From assembly GCA_017411325.1 (NCBI GenBank), contig JAFQQJ010000020.1, forward strand, positions 1-64,000: DNA of 64,000 nucleotides, read 5' to 3'. Source of the DNA: Clostridia bacterium (GTDB lineage Bacteria; Bacillota; Clostridia; CAKSNL01; HGM11501). The notes below the pieces were generated by a model. That model saw nothing but the letters and a program-made list of their open reading frames with translations, was not told the DNA's origin and made no database searches. The stretch's first letter is position 1; each line of letters begins with the position of its first letter. The position numbers were made by a program, and so were the translations under genes. Positions 51,446-60,121 of this stretch are shown here, piece after piece.

Positions 51446-52381
51446 TTGAAGGCGGAAAGAAACAAAACAATTGAACTCACAAAAGAAGAAGAAAAAGAGC
51501 TTCTTTCAGGGACTATAAGGGTAAATACTCCTGTCACAAAGGAAGAAATTACAGATAAAACCGTCCTTGGGGACAGTTTGGCTGTGATGAAAAATTTACC
51601 TCACGGCTTTGCCGACCTTATAATTGCCGACCCTCCCTACAATCTTTTCAAGGATTTCGGCGGAAGCAAATTCAGAAAAAGCAGCAGCATTGAATATGAA
51701 AAATATACCAGAGAATGGATAGAAGCACTTTTTCCGCTGCTCTCTGACAGAGGAAGCATATATGTCTGCTGTGACTGGGAATCGGGAATGGTGATAGGAA
51801 ATGTGATGAGGGAATATTTCAACTTGAAAAACCGCATCACCTGGCAGAGAGAAAAGGGAAGAGGAGCTCTTACCAACTGGAAAAACGGCATGGAGGATAT
51901 ATGGTTTGCCACAAAGGGAGAGGACTACACCTTCAATCTTGATGCCGTAAAGCAGAGAAGAAGAGTTGTTGCCCCCTACAAGGTGGACGGCAAGCCCAAG
52001 GACTGGGAAGAAACCGCAGATGGAAATTTCAGAAACACCTGCCCTTCCAATTTCTGGGACGATATTTCAATTCCTTACTGGTCAATGCCCGAAAACACGC
52101 CGCACCCCACCCAAAAGCCGGAAAAGCTCCTTGCAAAGCTGATTCTTGCGAGCTCAAATGAGGGAGATACGGTGTTTGATCCATTTCTCGGCTCGGGCTC
52201 AACAAGTGTAACGGCTAAAAAGCTCAGCCGTCATTATGTGGGAATCGAGCAGAACGAAAGCTACTGCGCTCTGGCTGAAAAGCGCCTTTTAATGGCGGAT
52301 ACGGATAAATCCATTCAGGGGTATTCGGATGGCGTATTCTGGGAAAGAAACACAAGCATTTTGCAGAAGAAATATAAATAA
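51446..52381 (+). CDS. orphan DNA (adenine-N6 or cytosine-N4) methyltransferase, beta class
   Basis: 311 residues. The catalytic motif IADPPYNLF (DPPY at 62-65) lies before the AdoMet-binding motif PFLGSGSTS near residue 250, which is the beta-class order. The segment between (about 95-215) would be the target recognition region; HPTQKPEKLLAKLI is the usual motif X/I lead-in. TTG start with GAGGGTGAGGG upstream. No restriction endonuclease gene is recognised beside it, so it is an orphan unless the unknown upstream protein is its partner. Recognition site unknown. Confidence 0.88.
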   Translation: MKAERNKTIELTKEEEKELLSGTIRVNTPVTKEEITDKTVLGDSLAVMKNLPHGFADLIIADPPYNLFKDFGGSKFRKSSSIEYEKYTREWIEALFPLLSDRGSIYVCCDWESGMVIGNVMREYFNLKNRITWQREKGRGALTNWKNGMEDIWFATKGEDYTFNLDAVKQRRRVVAPYKVDGKPKDWEETADGNFRNTCPSNFWDDISIPYWSMPENTPHPTQKPEKLLAKLILASSNEGDTVFDPFLGSGSTSVTAKKLSRHYVGIEQNESYCALAEKRLLMADTDKSIQGYSDGVFWERNTSILQKKYK

Positions 52382-52405
52382 GGAGCCGCTTTGCGACTCC
52401 TTTTT
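52382..52405. terminator. short terminator between methyltransferase and ImmA genes
   Basis: GGAGCCGC-TTT-GCGACTCC followed by TTTTT, in a gap of only 22 bases between convergent stops. Confidence 0.75.
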
Positions 52406-53030
52406 ATCTTTCTTCCCTGAGTTTTTGTATATAGGGCTTAAAGCTTTCGTAAAGTGCCCGCTCGTGACGGCTTCTTAAAAAACAGGTCTTGCCTTCCTTT
52501 GCAAGCAGGTGCTTTTCCTTTTTATAAAGCTCCTCCATTCTGTCAGCCCTCATTCTGGCAAAACGCCTCGGCATAAGGCAAAGCTCCTCAATTTCCTTAT
52601 GGGAGCGCACCTTAAGTGCCCATAGCACACAGGCGGGAGATAAAAGCTTTGCGGCAAAGTTATATGCCGCTTCTTCAACCTCATCGCCTTCTTTTCCGTC
52701 CACCTTGTTATAGGTGGTGCATCTTCCGTCAAAGCTGTCATTTTCCGTGTCACAGTGTCCAGTTACGATATGGGCAACCTCGTGAAGGATTGCGATTCTT
52801 AATTCCTTTTCAGGCAGGCTCTCATTGTAAAGCAGAGTGAAGGATTCCCCCTGCTTAAAGGAAAAGGCATCGTTTTTTATGTATTTGTCCAGATTATTTT
52901 CTTCTATGAATTTTTCGGCATTGCGATAGCTTAAGGTGGCAATTTTCAGATAATTGCATATTTCCCGTACGGAAACGGGAAGAGTCTTTGCCGCGATGCC
53001 CAGAAGAATGTCCCAGTCCTTTCCAAACAT
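52404..53030 (-). CDS. ImmA/IrrE-family metallopeptidase
   Basis: 208 residues. ILHEVAHIVTGHCD contains the HExxH zinc site, with ExxAYNFAAKLLSP-type residues (EEAAYNFAAKLLSP) after it, typical of ImmA/IrrE (DUF955). Such proteases inactivate a partner XRE repressor; the XRE gene lies just upstream at 53079 in the same direction. Such pairs commonly derive from phages, conjugative elements or toxin-antitoxin systems. AAAGGATG site before the ATG. Confidence 0.88.
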   Translation of the reverse strand: MFGKDWDILLGIAAKTLPVSVREICNYLKIATLSYRNAEKFIEENNLDKYIKNDAFSFKQGESFTLLYNESLPEKELRIAILHEVAHIVTGHCDTENDSFDGRCTTYNKVDGKEGDEVEEAAYNFAAKLLSPACVLWALKVRSHKEIEELCLMPRRFARMRADRMEELYKKEKHLLAKEGKTCFLRSRHERALYESFKPYIQKLREER

Positions 53031-53078
53031 TTAAACACATCCTTTATACACTTGAAAGATTGAAAAAAATGTGATATA

Positions 53079-53426
53079 CTATTTTTCGATGAAGGTTTTT
53101 ACTATTCTTTCAAGTAAAATAAGGTCGTTTGAGGCAATCTTGTTATTGACGATGTCGCAGATGCCGGCACGTAGATTGGCTGCCTGTCGCTTGGTTATGC
53201 GCTTATGAAGTGTCTGATTGGACTCCTTCGGAGGATCCTGTGTAAAATATTCAACCGGTACCTCCAAAAAAGTGCACAGCTTATTTAAGTTGACACTTCT
53301 GGGCTTCGAGCGGCCCTTAAGCCAGGAATCGACGTTGCCCTGAGATATTCCGGTGGCTTTCTGTATGGAATAGGTGGTAAGCCCCTTGTCCTTCATTACC
53401 TTTTTAAGCTTCTGAGAAAATAACAT
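53079..53426 (-). CDS. XRE-family transcriptional repressor
   Basis: 115 residues. The N-terminal Cro/C1-type helix-turn-helix reads LTTYSIQKATGISQGNVDSW with LKGRSKPRS, the rest a helical C-terminal part. It is the probable target of the downstream ImmA-like protease. Its promoter is followed by two 9-bp direct repeats, so it likely represses itself. Divergent from the YqeG gene. Confidence 0.88.
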   Translation of the reverse strand: MLFSQKLKKVMKDKGLTTYSIQKATGISQGNVDSWLKGRSKPRSVNLNKLCTFLEVPVEYFTQDPPKESNQTLHKRITKRQAANLRAGICDIVNNKIASNDLILLERIVKTFIEK

Positions 53427-53444
53427 TTTTTCACCTTCGTGTAA

Positions 53445-53491
53445 ATAATCTAAATATAATCTAATTATAGCATTTTTTGACTAAATGTCAA
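53445..53491 (-). promoter_or_regulatory. XRE promoter with direct-repeat operator
   Basis: On the minus strand TTGACA (53486-53491), 16 bases, TATAAT (53464-53469). Downstream of the -10 box the 9-mer ATAATCTAA (plus-strand reading) is repeated at 53445-53453 and 53456-53464, 11 bp apart. A divergent TTGACT (53477-53482) in the same palindrome, TTGAC-TAAAT-GTCAA, may serve yqeG. Confidence 0.6.
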
Positions 53492-53534
53492 CGAGAAACA
53501 TAAAAATGTCTGAAAGACAGTTCGGAGCGATTTT

Positions 53535-54026
53535 ATGAATAAATATTTTGTGCCTGATGTAACTGTAAATTCCATAGAGGATTTATCCGGAGAATTTTTC
53601 AGGGAAAGGGGAATAAAGGCGGTATTTCTTGATATCGACAATACTCTTGTTACGCCGAAAACAAGAAAGCCTGACGATCGGGCGAGACGGTTTTTGAACT
53701 CCTTGAAGGAATCGGAAATTTCTGTATGCCTTGTGTCAAATAATAAAAAGGAACGTGTGGACGAGTTCAATGACGGAGGCTATTTATCCATTCACAGAGC
53801 GGGAAAGCCTTTTACCTATTCCTACAGAAGGATGCTTAAGAGCCTTGGAATAAGTAAAAAGGAAGCTGCCGCAGTGGGAGATCAGTTTTACAGCGACATT
53901 TATGCGGGCAGGCGCCTCGGTGTTTTAACCGTTTATGTAAAGCCCATTGAAATAGGAAACGAGGGCCCCTTCGTTTACCTTAAAAGACAGCTTGAAAAGA
54001 AGATTATAGCAAAACTTGGGCTGTAA
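53535..54026 (+). CDS. yqeG: YqeG-family HAD IIIA phosphatase
   Basis: 163 residues. VFLDIDNTLVTPK is HAD motif I, CLVSNNKKERV motif II and AAAVGDQFYSDIYAGRRLG motif IV. The family is conserved in Firmicutes and related phosphatidylglycerophosphatases, but its bacterial substrate is not settled. A CGGAGCG site precedes the ATG; upstream lies the divergent XRE repressor gene. Confidence 0.9.
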   Translation: MNKYFVPDVTVNSIEDLSGEFFRERGIKAVFLDIDNTLVTPKTRKPDDRARRFLNSLKESEISVCLVSNNKKERVDEFNDGGYLSIHRAGKPFTYSYRRMLKSLGISKKEAAAVGDQFYSDIYAGRRLGVLTVYVKPIEIGNEGPFVYLKRQLEKKIIAKLGL

Positions 54027-54096
54027 GCCGTCGTTTATTATAGAAAATGTATAAGTTTTGCTCTTCGGAAGTGTTTATGTTGATGAAAAACGACAA

Positions 54097-54125
54097 TTGA
54101 AACGAAAGAAAAAAAGTTGTATAAT
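54097..54125 (+). promoter_or_regulatory. promoter of the HPr gene
   Basis: TTGAAA (54097-54102), 17 bases, TATAAT (54120-54125), 40 bases before the start. Confidence 0.75.
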
Positions 54126-54164
54126 GATATAAAATCTACAATTCTGCACGAGAGAGGGTTTACC

Positions 54165-54425
54165 ATGTATTCCAAAGAAGTAACAATAAAGAATCAGGTT
54201 GGGCTTCATGCAAGACCGGCAACATACTTTATCCAGAAGGCGCTGGAATTCAAAGAAGAAATAAAGGTTACCAAAGATGAGCGTGAAGTTAACGGAAAGA
54301 GCTTGCTCGGCGTGCTGTCTCTCGGTATTACCAGAGGTTCTTCGATTGTGATTTCCGCAACCGGAGAAAATGAGGTTGCTGCAGTTGAAGCGCTTGTGGC
54401 GCTTGTTGAATCTAACTTTGAATGA
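54165..54425 (+). CDS. ptsH: HPr phosphocarrier protein of the PTS
   Basis: 86 residues from ATG 54165, preceded by GAGAGAGGG; the frame is open further upstream but has no such site. His15 in VGLHARPA is the PEP-dependent phosphorylation site, and Ser46 in GKSLLGVLSLG the HPr-kinase site used for carbon catabolite control in Firmicutes. The presence of His15 makes it HPr rather than Crh. It forms a single-gene unit with its own promoter and terminator. Confidence 0.93.
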   Translation: MYSKEVTIKNQVGLHARPATYFIQKALEFKEEIKVTKDEREVNGKSLLGVLSLGITRGSSIVISATGENEVAAVEALVALVESNFE

Positions 54426-54427
54426 TT

Positions 54428-54456
54428 AAAAGGTGACCGGAGGGTCACCTTTTTTG
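54428..54456 (+). terminator. terminator of the HPr gene
   Basis: AAAGGTGACC-GGA-GGGTCACCTTTTTT: a 10-bp stem with T run. Confidence 0.92.
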
Positions 54457-54492
54457 TTCTGTAAATATTTACATAAAGGAAGGAGGATGCTT

Positions 54493-56358
54493 ATGACCTT
54501 AAAGGACAAGCTTTTTAATCTGCCGGATAAGCCCGGAGTTTACCTTATGAAAAACAGCGAGGGAAAAATTATCTATGTTGGCAAGGCGAAAATTCTTAAA
54601 AACCGTGTGCGTCAGTATTTCCATGAAAGCGCAAACCATACGCCGAAGGTCTCGGCTATGGTTCGGAACATTGCGGACTTCGAGTTTATAATTACCGCCA
54701 CGGAGCGAGAGGCGTTTGTTCTTGAATGCAACCTCATAAAGGAATATCGCCCCCACTATAACATCCTTCTTAAGGACGATAAAACCTATCCTTTTATAAA
54801 GATAACAAACGAGGAATATCCTAAAATTTTATTTACCCGCAGGACGGAAAATGACGGTGCTGAGTATTTCGGGCCTTATACAAGCTCCTATTTCTGCAGG
54901 GAAATGATAGAGCTTACCCACAGGATTTTTAAAATCCCCATGTGCAAAAAGCACTTTCCTGCGGATTTCGGAAAAAGCCGTCCCTGCCTTTATCATTCGA
55001 TGGGGCGCTGTATGGGGGTATGCACCGGTACTGTAAGCAGTGAAGAGTATAAAAAGGCAATTAAAGAGGCTTCGCTTTTTATTAAAGGAAAGCACAAAAG
55101 CCTTATTGACCGCCTGACAGAGGAAATGAATGAGGCGGCAGAAAAGCTTCATTTTGAAAGAGCGGCATCCCTCAGGGATAAGATAAATTCCATCCGCTAT
55201 GTGGCAGAGCGGCAGAATGTAACCATACTTAAAAACGCCGATGCGGATGTTTTTGCCTTTGCCGCAAGGGACAATGATGTTGCCTTTGAGGTAATGTATA
55301 TAAGAGAGGGAAAGATGACCGGCCGTGACAGCTTCTATTTTGAAGGAGCTTCGGGAATTGACGATGCTCTTTTGATGGAGGATTTCTTAAGTCAGTATTA
55401 TTCCAGGGAAAACACCTATATTCCGAAGCTTGTAATCCTTGCCTCGGATACGGTGGACGGAGAACTTATATCGGAGCTTCTTACCGAAACCAAGGGAGTC
55501 AATGTGGAAGTGAGAAAGGCTGTCCGCGGCAGGTATAAGGAGCTTGCATTAATGGCTCTTAAAAACGCGGAAAAGACTCTTTCGGACAAGAGGGAAGAAC
55601 AGGAAAAATACCGTCTCAAGAAAAACGCCGCAAAGGAGCTTGGGGAGTTAATCGGACTTCCTTCCGTTCCATCGAGAATTGAAGCCTACGATATATCCCA
55701 TACCGCAGGAAGCGAAGCGGTGGGCGCAATGGTTGTATTCACGGACGGGAAGTATTCAAAAAAGGACAACCGCTATTTTAAGATAAAAAGCGGCGCAGGC
55801 GGTGACGATTATGCTTCGCTTAAAGAGGTGATGGAGCGGAGATTTGCCCATTGCCTTTCCGAATATGAAAAGCTTTCAAAGGGTGAAATGGACGAAGATG
55901 ATGCAAAGTTTGCACTTCTTCCTGACCTTATATTAATGGACGGCGGAGCGGGACAGTTAAAAATTGCCCTTCAGGTAATGGATGAAATGGGACTTTCTAT
56001 TCCCGTATTCGGTATGGTAAAGGACGATAAGCACAGGACTCGCGGTCTTGTGTCAAAGGATGGGGAAATAGGAATAAGCCCCACAAGCTCATCCTTCCGC
56101 CTTATTACGGCGATTCAGGACGAGGTGCACCGCGTTGCGATAGGCTATCACAGGAAGGCATCTGAAAAGAAAATGATTAAAAGCCCTCTTCTTTCGCTTA
56201 AGGGAGTGGGAAAAGCCACTTATGAAAAGCTTATGAGGGAGTTTAAGACTGTTTCAAAAGTGAAATCGGCAACGCTTGATGAGCTTATAAAAGCCGTAGG
56301 AAAAACCGCGGGTGAAAGTATCTACGCTTATTATAATAAGGAAGATAAAGATGTATAA
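54493..56358 (+). CDS. uvrC: UvrC, excinuclease ABC subunit C
   Basis: 621 residues. Start ATG 54493 is six bases after GGAGG; an earlier in-frame ATG (54487) abuts the site. The N-terminal GIY-YIG nuclease (KPGVYLMKNSEGKIIYVGKA), the UVR helix pair (LTEEMNEAAEKLHFERAA), the RNase H-like endonuclease domain (IEAYDISHTAGSEAVGAMVV, LPDLILMDGG) and two C-terminal HhH motifs (LLSLKGVGKATYEKL) are all present. It makes the dual incisions in nucleotide excision repair with UvrA and UvrB. Confidence 0.96.
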   Translation: MTLKDKLFNLPDKPGVYLMKNSEGKIIYVGKAKILKNRVRQYFHESANHTPKVSAMVRNIADFEFIITATEREAFVLECNLIKEYRPHYNILLKDDKTYPFIKITNEEYPKILFTRRTENDGAEYFGPYTSSYFCREMIELTHRIFKIPMCKKHFPADFGKSRPCLYHSMGRCMGVCTGTVSSEEYKKAIKEASLFIKGKHKSLIDRLTEEMNEAAEKLHFERAASLRDKINSIRYVAERQNVTILKNADADVFAFAARDNDVAFEVMYIREGKMTGRDSFYFEGASGIDDALLMEDFLSQYYSRENTYIPKLVILASDTVDGELISELLTETKGVNVEVRKAVRGRYKELALMALKNAEKTLSDKREEQEKYRLKKNAAKELGELIGLPSVPSRIEAYDISHTAGSEAVGAMVVFTDGKYSKKDNRYFKIKSGAGGDDYASLKEVMERRFAHCLSEYEKLSKGEMDEDDAKFALLPDLILMDGGAGQLKIALQVMDEMGLSIPVFGMVKDDKHRTRGLVSKDGEIGISPTSSSFRLITAIQDEVHRVAIGYHRKASEKKMIKSPLLSLKGVGKATYEKLMREFKTVSKVKSATLDELIKAVGKTAGESIYAYYNKEDKDV

Positions 56359-57097
56359 GTTTATTGTAGGAGAAAAGGATTTTACGGATTTTATTCCGCA
56401 TGATGCAGGCTTTGAGGAATGTGCTGCGGGAAAAGGCTTTGGCCCTGCCGTAAGGAACTATTATCTTATCCATTATGTGGAAAAGGGAGAGGGGATATTT
56501 AAAAACGAATCCGGAGAATACAAGGTATCTGAAGGAGAAGCGTTTTTAATCCGCCCGGGTGAAGTCACTTATTACGAAGCCGATAAGGAAAAGCCCTGGA
56601 GCTATGTGTGGATTGGATTTACGGGTACACTGGCGGAAAATTTTCACGGTTTACCCGATATTATAAAACCGGACGGAAGCATCTTCGGAGAGCTTAAAAG
56701 CCTCAATTCCGCTATGATAGAGGAAAAACTCTGCGCCCTTGCTTTCAGACTTTACTGTAATCTTTTTGAAAATAAAACGGAGCCTGATTATGTAAGCAAG
56801 GTGATAGGGTATATCAATTCCGAATATGCAGGTGACGTGAAAATAGACAAAATAGCAGAAAGCCTTAAGCTTAACAGAAAGTATCTTGCAAGAATTTTTA
56901 AAGAGCGGTGCGGCATAAGTATGAAGGAATATCTTATACGAAAAAGGCTGACAGAGGGGAAGACGTTCCTTGAAAAAGGATACACGGTGACGGAGGCGGC
57001 ATCTCTTTCGGGTTACTCCGATGCGTTTGCCTTTTCGAAGGCTTTTAAGGCGTTTTTCGGTAAATCGCCCAAAACACTTAAAAAAGCCGGGAAATAA
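56351..57097 (+). CDS. AraC-family transcriptional regulator with cupin domain
   Basis: 248 residues. The N-terminal cupin (VEKGEGIFKNESGEYKV, AFLIRPGEVTYYE, WSYVWIGFTG) is followed by the double HTH VKIDKIAESLKLNRKYLARIF and GYSDAFAFSKAFKAFFGKSPK. It starts at ATG 56351, overlapping the uvrC stop by eight bases. No divergent target gene is adjacent; the targets are probably elsewhere on the chromosome. Confidence 0.88.
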   Translation: MYKFIVGEKDFTDFIPHDAGFEECAAGKGFGPAVRNYYLIHYVEKGEGIFKNESGEYKVSEGEAFLIRPGEVTYYEADKEKPWSYVWIGFTGTLAENFHGLPDIIKPDGSIFGELKSLNSAMIEEKLCALAFRLYCNLFENKTEPDYVSKVIGYINSEYAGDVKIDKIAESLKLNRKYLARIFKERCGISMKEYLIRKRLTEGKTFLEKGYTVTEAASLSGYSDAFAFSKAFKAFFGKSPKTLKKAGK

Positions 57098-57123
57098 TAA
57101 GTTAAAATTATTTAAAAAAAGAC

Positions 57124-57152
57124 TTGCTTTTTAAAGGAATGTATGCTACAAT
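57124..57152 (+). promoter_or_regulatory. promoter of rpsT
   Basis: TTGCTT (57124-57129), 17 bases, TACAAT (57147-57152). A leader of about 90 bases lies before the start codon. Confidence 0.65.
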
Positions 57153-57246
57153 ATATTTTGCTTAAAAATACAAAGGCGAAAATCCAACCGTTCAGGAGGC
57201 TTGCCTTGACCAAATGTATTAAATATAAGCTTTGGAGGTGAATATA

Positions 57247-57510
57247 ATGCCCAACATTAAATCTGCTAAGAAGAGAGTTCTTATCACAAAGAAGAAGACT
57301 TTAAGAAATCAGATGATTAAGTCTGCTATCCACACAGCTCTTAAGAAGGCTGATGCTGCAATCCTTGCAGGTGATCAGGAAACAGCTAAGGCTGCTGTTG
57401 TTTACGCTTCTAAGAAAATGGATCAGGCTGTTGCAAAAGGCGTATTCCACAAGAACACAATCGCTAGAAAGAAATCCGCCCTTGCAAAGCGTTTCAATAA
57501 AATGGCGTAA
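57247..57510 (+). CDS. rpsT: 30S ribosomal protein S20
   Basis: 87 residues, very basic and helical: PNIKSAKKRVLITKKKTLRN at the N-terminus and FHKNTIARKKSALAKRFNKM at the C-terminus. Typical S20 length. ATG 57247 follows TTGGAGGTG. Codon use is strongly biased, as expected for a ribosomal protein. Confidence 0.96.
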   Translation: MPNIKSAKKRVLITKKKTLRNQMIKSAIHTALKKADAAILAGDQETAKAAVVYASKKMDQAVAKGVFHKNTIARKKSALAKRFNKMA

Positions 57511-57563
57511 TTTTTCAAAACAAATAATAAATTCTAACAGTTTCCCACTGTACGATTTGTAAC

Positions 57564-57591
57564 AAAAATCTACGCTAAGTAGATTTTTTTG
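57564..57591 (+). terminator. terminator of rpsT
   Basis: AAAATCTAC-GCTAA-GTAGATTTTTTTG: a 9-bp stem and T run. Confidence 0.85.
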
Positions 57592-57620
57592 TTGTGTAGA
57601 AAAAAAGGAGTGACTCTGCT

Positions 57621-58772
57621 TTGAGAAGACTTTTTACTTCAGAATCTGTAACGGAAGGACATCCCGATAAACTCTGCGACTTGATTTCCGATACCGTTCT
57701 CGATGCATATCTTGAAAAGGACCCCGATTCCCGTGTTGCCTGCGAGGTGACCGCATCTACGGGGCTTATTACGGTTATGGGTGAAATCACAAGTAAGGCT
57801 GTAATCGATATTCAGCCCTTAATCCGTGAGGCTATAAGAGAAGTTGGCTATACCGATTCTTCAATGGGCTTTGATGCCGATACCTGCTCTGTTATGAACA
57901 CCGTTCACGGACAGTCACCCGACATTGCTCAGGGTGTAGGGGACAACAACGATGAAAACAGCGGTGCGGGAGACCAGGGACTTATTTTCGGTTTTGCCTG
58001 CTCCGAGACGGAGACTCTTATGCCCCTTCCCATCTATCTTGCTCACAAGCTTTCAGAGAGACTTACCTTTGTAAGAAAGTCAGGAATTTTGACTTATCTT
58101 CGTCCCGACGGAAAAACTCAGGTTACCGTTGAATATGACGAAAACGATGTTCCCAAGAGGATTGACGCAATCGTTGTTTCCACACAGCATTCGGAAGATG
58201 TTACATTGGAGCAGATAAAGGAAGATGTTATAAAGCATGTAATCACACCTGTCATTGACGAAAAGATGATGGATGATAACACAAAGATTTACATAAATCC
58301 CACAGGCCGTTTCGTAATCGGCGGCCCCTTCGGAGATTCGGGGCTTACCGGAAGAAAGATTATCGTTGATACCTACGGAGGTTATGCCCGTCACGGCGGT
58401 GGTGCTTTCTCAGGAAAGGATCCCTCCAAGGTTGACAGAAGTGCGGCTTATATGGCACGTTACATCGCAAAGAATCTTGTTGCGGCTTCTCTTTGCGAAA
58501 AGTGCGAAATTCAGCTTGCCTATGCTATCGGTGTTGCAAAGCCCGTATCTGTAAGAGTTGACACCTTCGGAACAGGAAAGCTTTCCGAGGACAAACTTGA
58601 AGAGCTTGTTATGGAAAACTTTGACTTGAGACCTTACGGTATTATCAAAACTCTCGGCCTTCGAAACCCGATTTATAAAAAGACATCCAACTACGGACAT
58701 ATGGGTAAGGCAGGGCTTCCCTGGGAAGAAACCAATATGGCAGAAACCCTTAAGAAAGCGGCCAATATATAA
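57621..58772 (+). CDS. metK: S-adenosylmethionine synthetase
   Basis: 383 residues. [20 protein letters not shown] at the N-terminus, [13 protein letters not shown], the methionine-loop region, [20 protein letters not shown] and [19 protein letters not shown] are the MetK signatures. The start is TTG 57621 with GGAG ten bases upstream. It makes SAM from methionine and ATP. No SAM riboswitch could be seen in the 110 bases before it. Confidence 0.96.
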   Translation: MRRLFTSESVTEGHPDKLCDLISDTVLDAYLEKDPDSRVACEVTASTGLITVMGEITSKAVIDIQPLIREAIREVGYTDSSMGFDADTCSVMNTVHGQSPDIAQGVGDNNDENSGAGDQGLIFGFACSETETLMPLPIYLAHKLSERLTFVRKSGILTYLRPDGKTQVTVEYDENDVPKRIDAIVVSTQHSEDVTLEQIKEDVIKHVITPVIDEKMMDDNTKIYINPTGRFVIGGPFGDSGLTGRKIIVDTYGGYARHGGGAFSGKDPSKVDRSAAYMARYIAKNLVAASLCEKCEIQLAYAIGVAKPVSVRVDTFGTGKLSEDKLEELVMENFDLRPYGIIKTLGLRNPIYKKTSNYGHMGKAGLPWEETNMAETLKKAANI

Positions 58773-58913
58773 TCCGAAGAGCTTAAACCCCTTGGATTTT
58801 GACGGAAGACAAAAAACAAAAAATACTACCGGAGTATATTTGCAGGATTTTCTGCAGTATTACGCAAAATTTATGATTTTAAGCCTTATGGGGTTCGATG
58901 TTCCCCGGCTTAT

Positions 58914-58965
58914 TGCACCGGAATGGCGGGAAAAACGCATTTCGGTGCATTTATTTTAACTTTTT
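58914..58965 (+). terminator. terminator after metK
   Basis: An imperfect stem of about 14 bp (TGCACCG... with ...CGGTGCA, 58914-58949), followed by T-rich sequence. The preceding 140 bases after metK contain no gene. Confidence 0.65.
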
Positions 58966-58967
58966 AC

Positions 58968-58996
58968 TTGACAAAAAAATAGATATGAATTATACT
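58968..58996 (+). promoter_or_regulatory. promoter of the SigH-family sigma factor gene
   Basis: TTGACA (58968-58973), 17 bases, TATACT (58991-58996). Confidence 0.75.
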
Positions 58997-59036
58997 GTCA
59001 GTAGTGTGCTTTTACATATTGAACGGGGGAAATGTC

Positions 59037-59657
59037 TTGGCGATGTCCGATTTTTACAGGTTAACCGACGAGGAATTAATCGAAAAAAGCAGAGAAGGCG
59101 AGGATTATGCGCTGGATGTGCTTATTTCAAGATATATCGGGTTGGTTCGTCAGAAGGCTTTCAGATTTTTTCTTGTCGGTGCCGACAAGGAGGATTTGCT
59201 CCAGGAAGGCTTAATAGGTCTTTTTAAGGCAACAAGAGACTATAATGCGGAGCTTTCCGTTCCCTTCAAAAGCTTTGCTGACACCTGCATCAAGCGTCAG
59301 CTTGCAACTGCAATCAAGGCGGCAACAAGGCTTAAGCACAGTCCGCTCAACAACTCTTTATCCTTAAACCGTCCTGTTTTTGACGATGAAGAGGATTCGG
59401 AGCTTTTGGATATGATATCCCGCGATTCCCTTCCGAACCCGGAGGATATCGTGATAAATAAAGAGCGGTATGATACAATCGGCGAGAAGATAAGAAGCCA
59501 TTTAAGCAAGTTTGAGCTTAAGGTTCTGGAATATTATCTTGACGGAAAAAGCTATCAGGAAATAGCTTCTCTTCTTGATAAGCCTCAGAAGGCTATCGAC
59601 AATGCTCTTCAGAGAATAAGGCATAAGGTAGAGGCTATATCAGGGGAAAATCATTAA
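59037..59657 (+). CDS. sigH: RNA polymerase sigma factor, SigH (sigma-30) family
   Basis: 206 residues. EELIEKSREGEDYALDVLIS, GADKEDLLQEGLIGLFKATR (sigma region 2, core binding and -10 recognition), FKSFADTCIKRQLATAIKAA and a region 4 HTH (LDGKSYQEIASLLDKPQKAI) match SigH, the sigma factor of early stationary phase and sporulation. TTG 59037 lies seven bases after GGGGG and is preferred; ATG 59043 is an alternative. It indicates a spore-forming or recently spore-forming lineage. Confidence 0.88.
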   Translation: MAMSDFYRLTDEELIEKSREGEDYALDVLISRYIGLVRQKAFRFFLVGADKEDLLQEGLIGLFKATRDYNAELSVPFKSFADTCIKRQLATAIKAATRLKHSPLNNSLSLNRPVFDDEEDSELLDMISRDSLPNPEDIVINKERYDTIGEKIRSHLSKFELKVLEYYLDGKSYQEIASLLDKPQKAIDNALQRIRHKVEAISGENH

Positions 59658-59751
59658 TTCAGGCATATGCCCTTGCTGTAAAAGCGGCTCTTCGGTGCAA
59701 GTCCGATGAGGGTGAATTTATACTATTTTTTTCAAAGTGAGGAGATCAAAC

Positions 59752-60027
59752 ATGTACCAGGACAAGACATTGGTATGCAAGGATTGCGGAAACGAATTCG
59801 TTTTCACAGCCGGCGAACAGGAATTTTATGCAGAAAAAGGTTTTCAGAATGAGCCCCAGCGCTGCAAGGCTTGCAGAGACGCTAAGAAGGCTTCCATGAG
59901 AGAAAACAGAGAGATGTACACCGCTGTTTGCGCAGCTTGCGGCAAGGAAGCAAAGGTTCCCTTTGTTCCGAAGAACGACAAGCCCGTATACTGCAGCGAG
60001 TGCTTCGCTAACCGTAAGGCTGAATAA
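59752..60027 (+). CDS. small zinc-ribbon protein
   Basis: 91 residues with two CxxC-CxxC ribbons: CKDCGNEFVF...RCKACRDAKK and CAACGKEAKVPF...YCSECFANRK. It resembles the probable zinc-ribbon/CxxC-x17-CxxC family conserved in Firmicutes, function unknown. ATG 59752 follows GAGGAG; an earlier in-frame ATG is not supported. It is strongly expressed by codon bias. Confidence 0.88.
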   Translation: MYQDKTLVCKDCGNEFVFTAGEQEFYAEKGFQNEPQRCKACRDAKKASMRENREMYTAVCAACGKEAKVPFVPKNDKPVYCSECFANRKAE

Positions 60028-60039
60028 TTTTGCTGATTG

Positions 60040-60076
60040 AAAGAGCTTTTGGGCAATGCCCGACAGCTCTTTTTTA
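60040..60076 (+). terminator. terminator after the zinc-ribbon gene
   Basis: AAGAGCT...GGGC-AAT-GCCC...AGCTCTTTTTT, a two-part stem with T run. Confidence 0.85.
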
Positions 60077-60080
60077 TTTT

Positions 60081-60121
60081 AAGAAGAAAGGCTGTGAGCG
60101 ATGCTCACAGCCTTTCTTCTT
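60081..60121. terminator. 19-bp perfect hairpin at the end of the dehydrogenase gene
   Basis: Arms 60081-60099 and 60103-60121 pair perfectly with a 3-base loop. The right arm reaches into the stop codon of the minus-strand gene. It can act as that gene's terminator (A/T-rich sequence follows on the minus strand). Confidence 0.75.

Noticed and set aside
57511-57620. SAM riboswitch upstream of metK
   Set aside because: The 110-base gap contains the rpsT terminator and no S-box-like or other known SAM-binding fold.
59694-59704. GGTGCAAGTCC string upstream of the zinc-ribbon gene, recalling part of a cobalamin riboswitch
   Set aside because: None of the other conserved riboswitch elements is nearby and the gene has no link to cobalamin; taken as chance.
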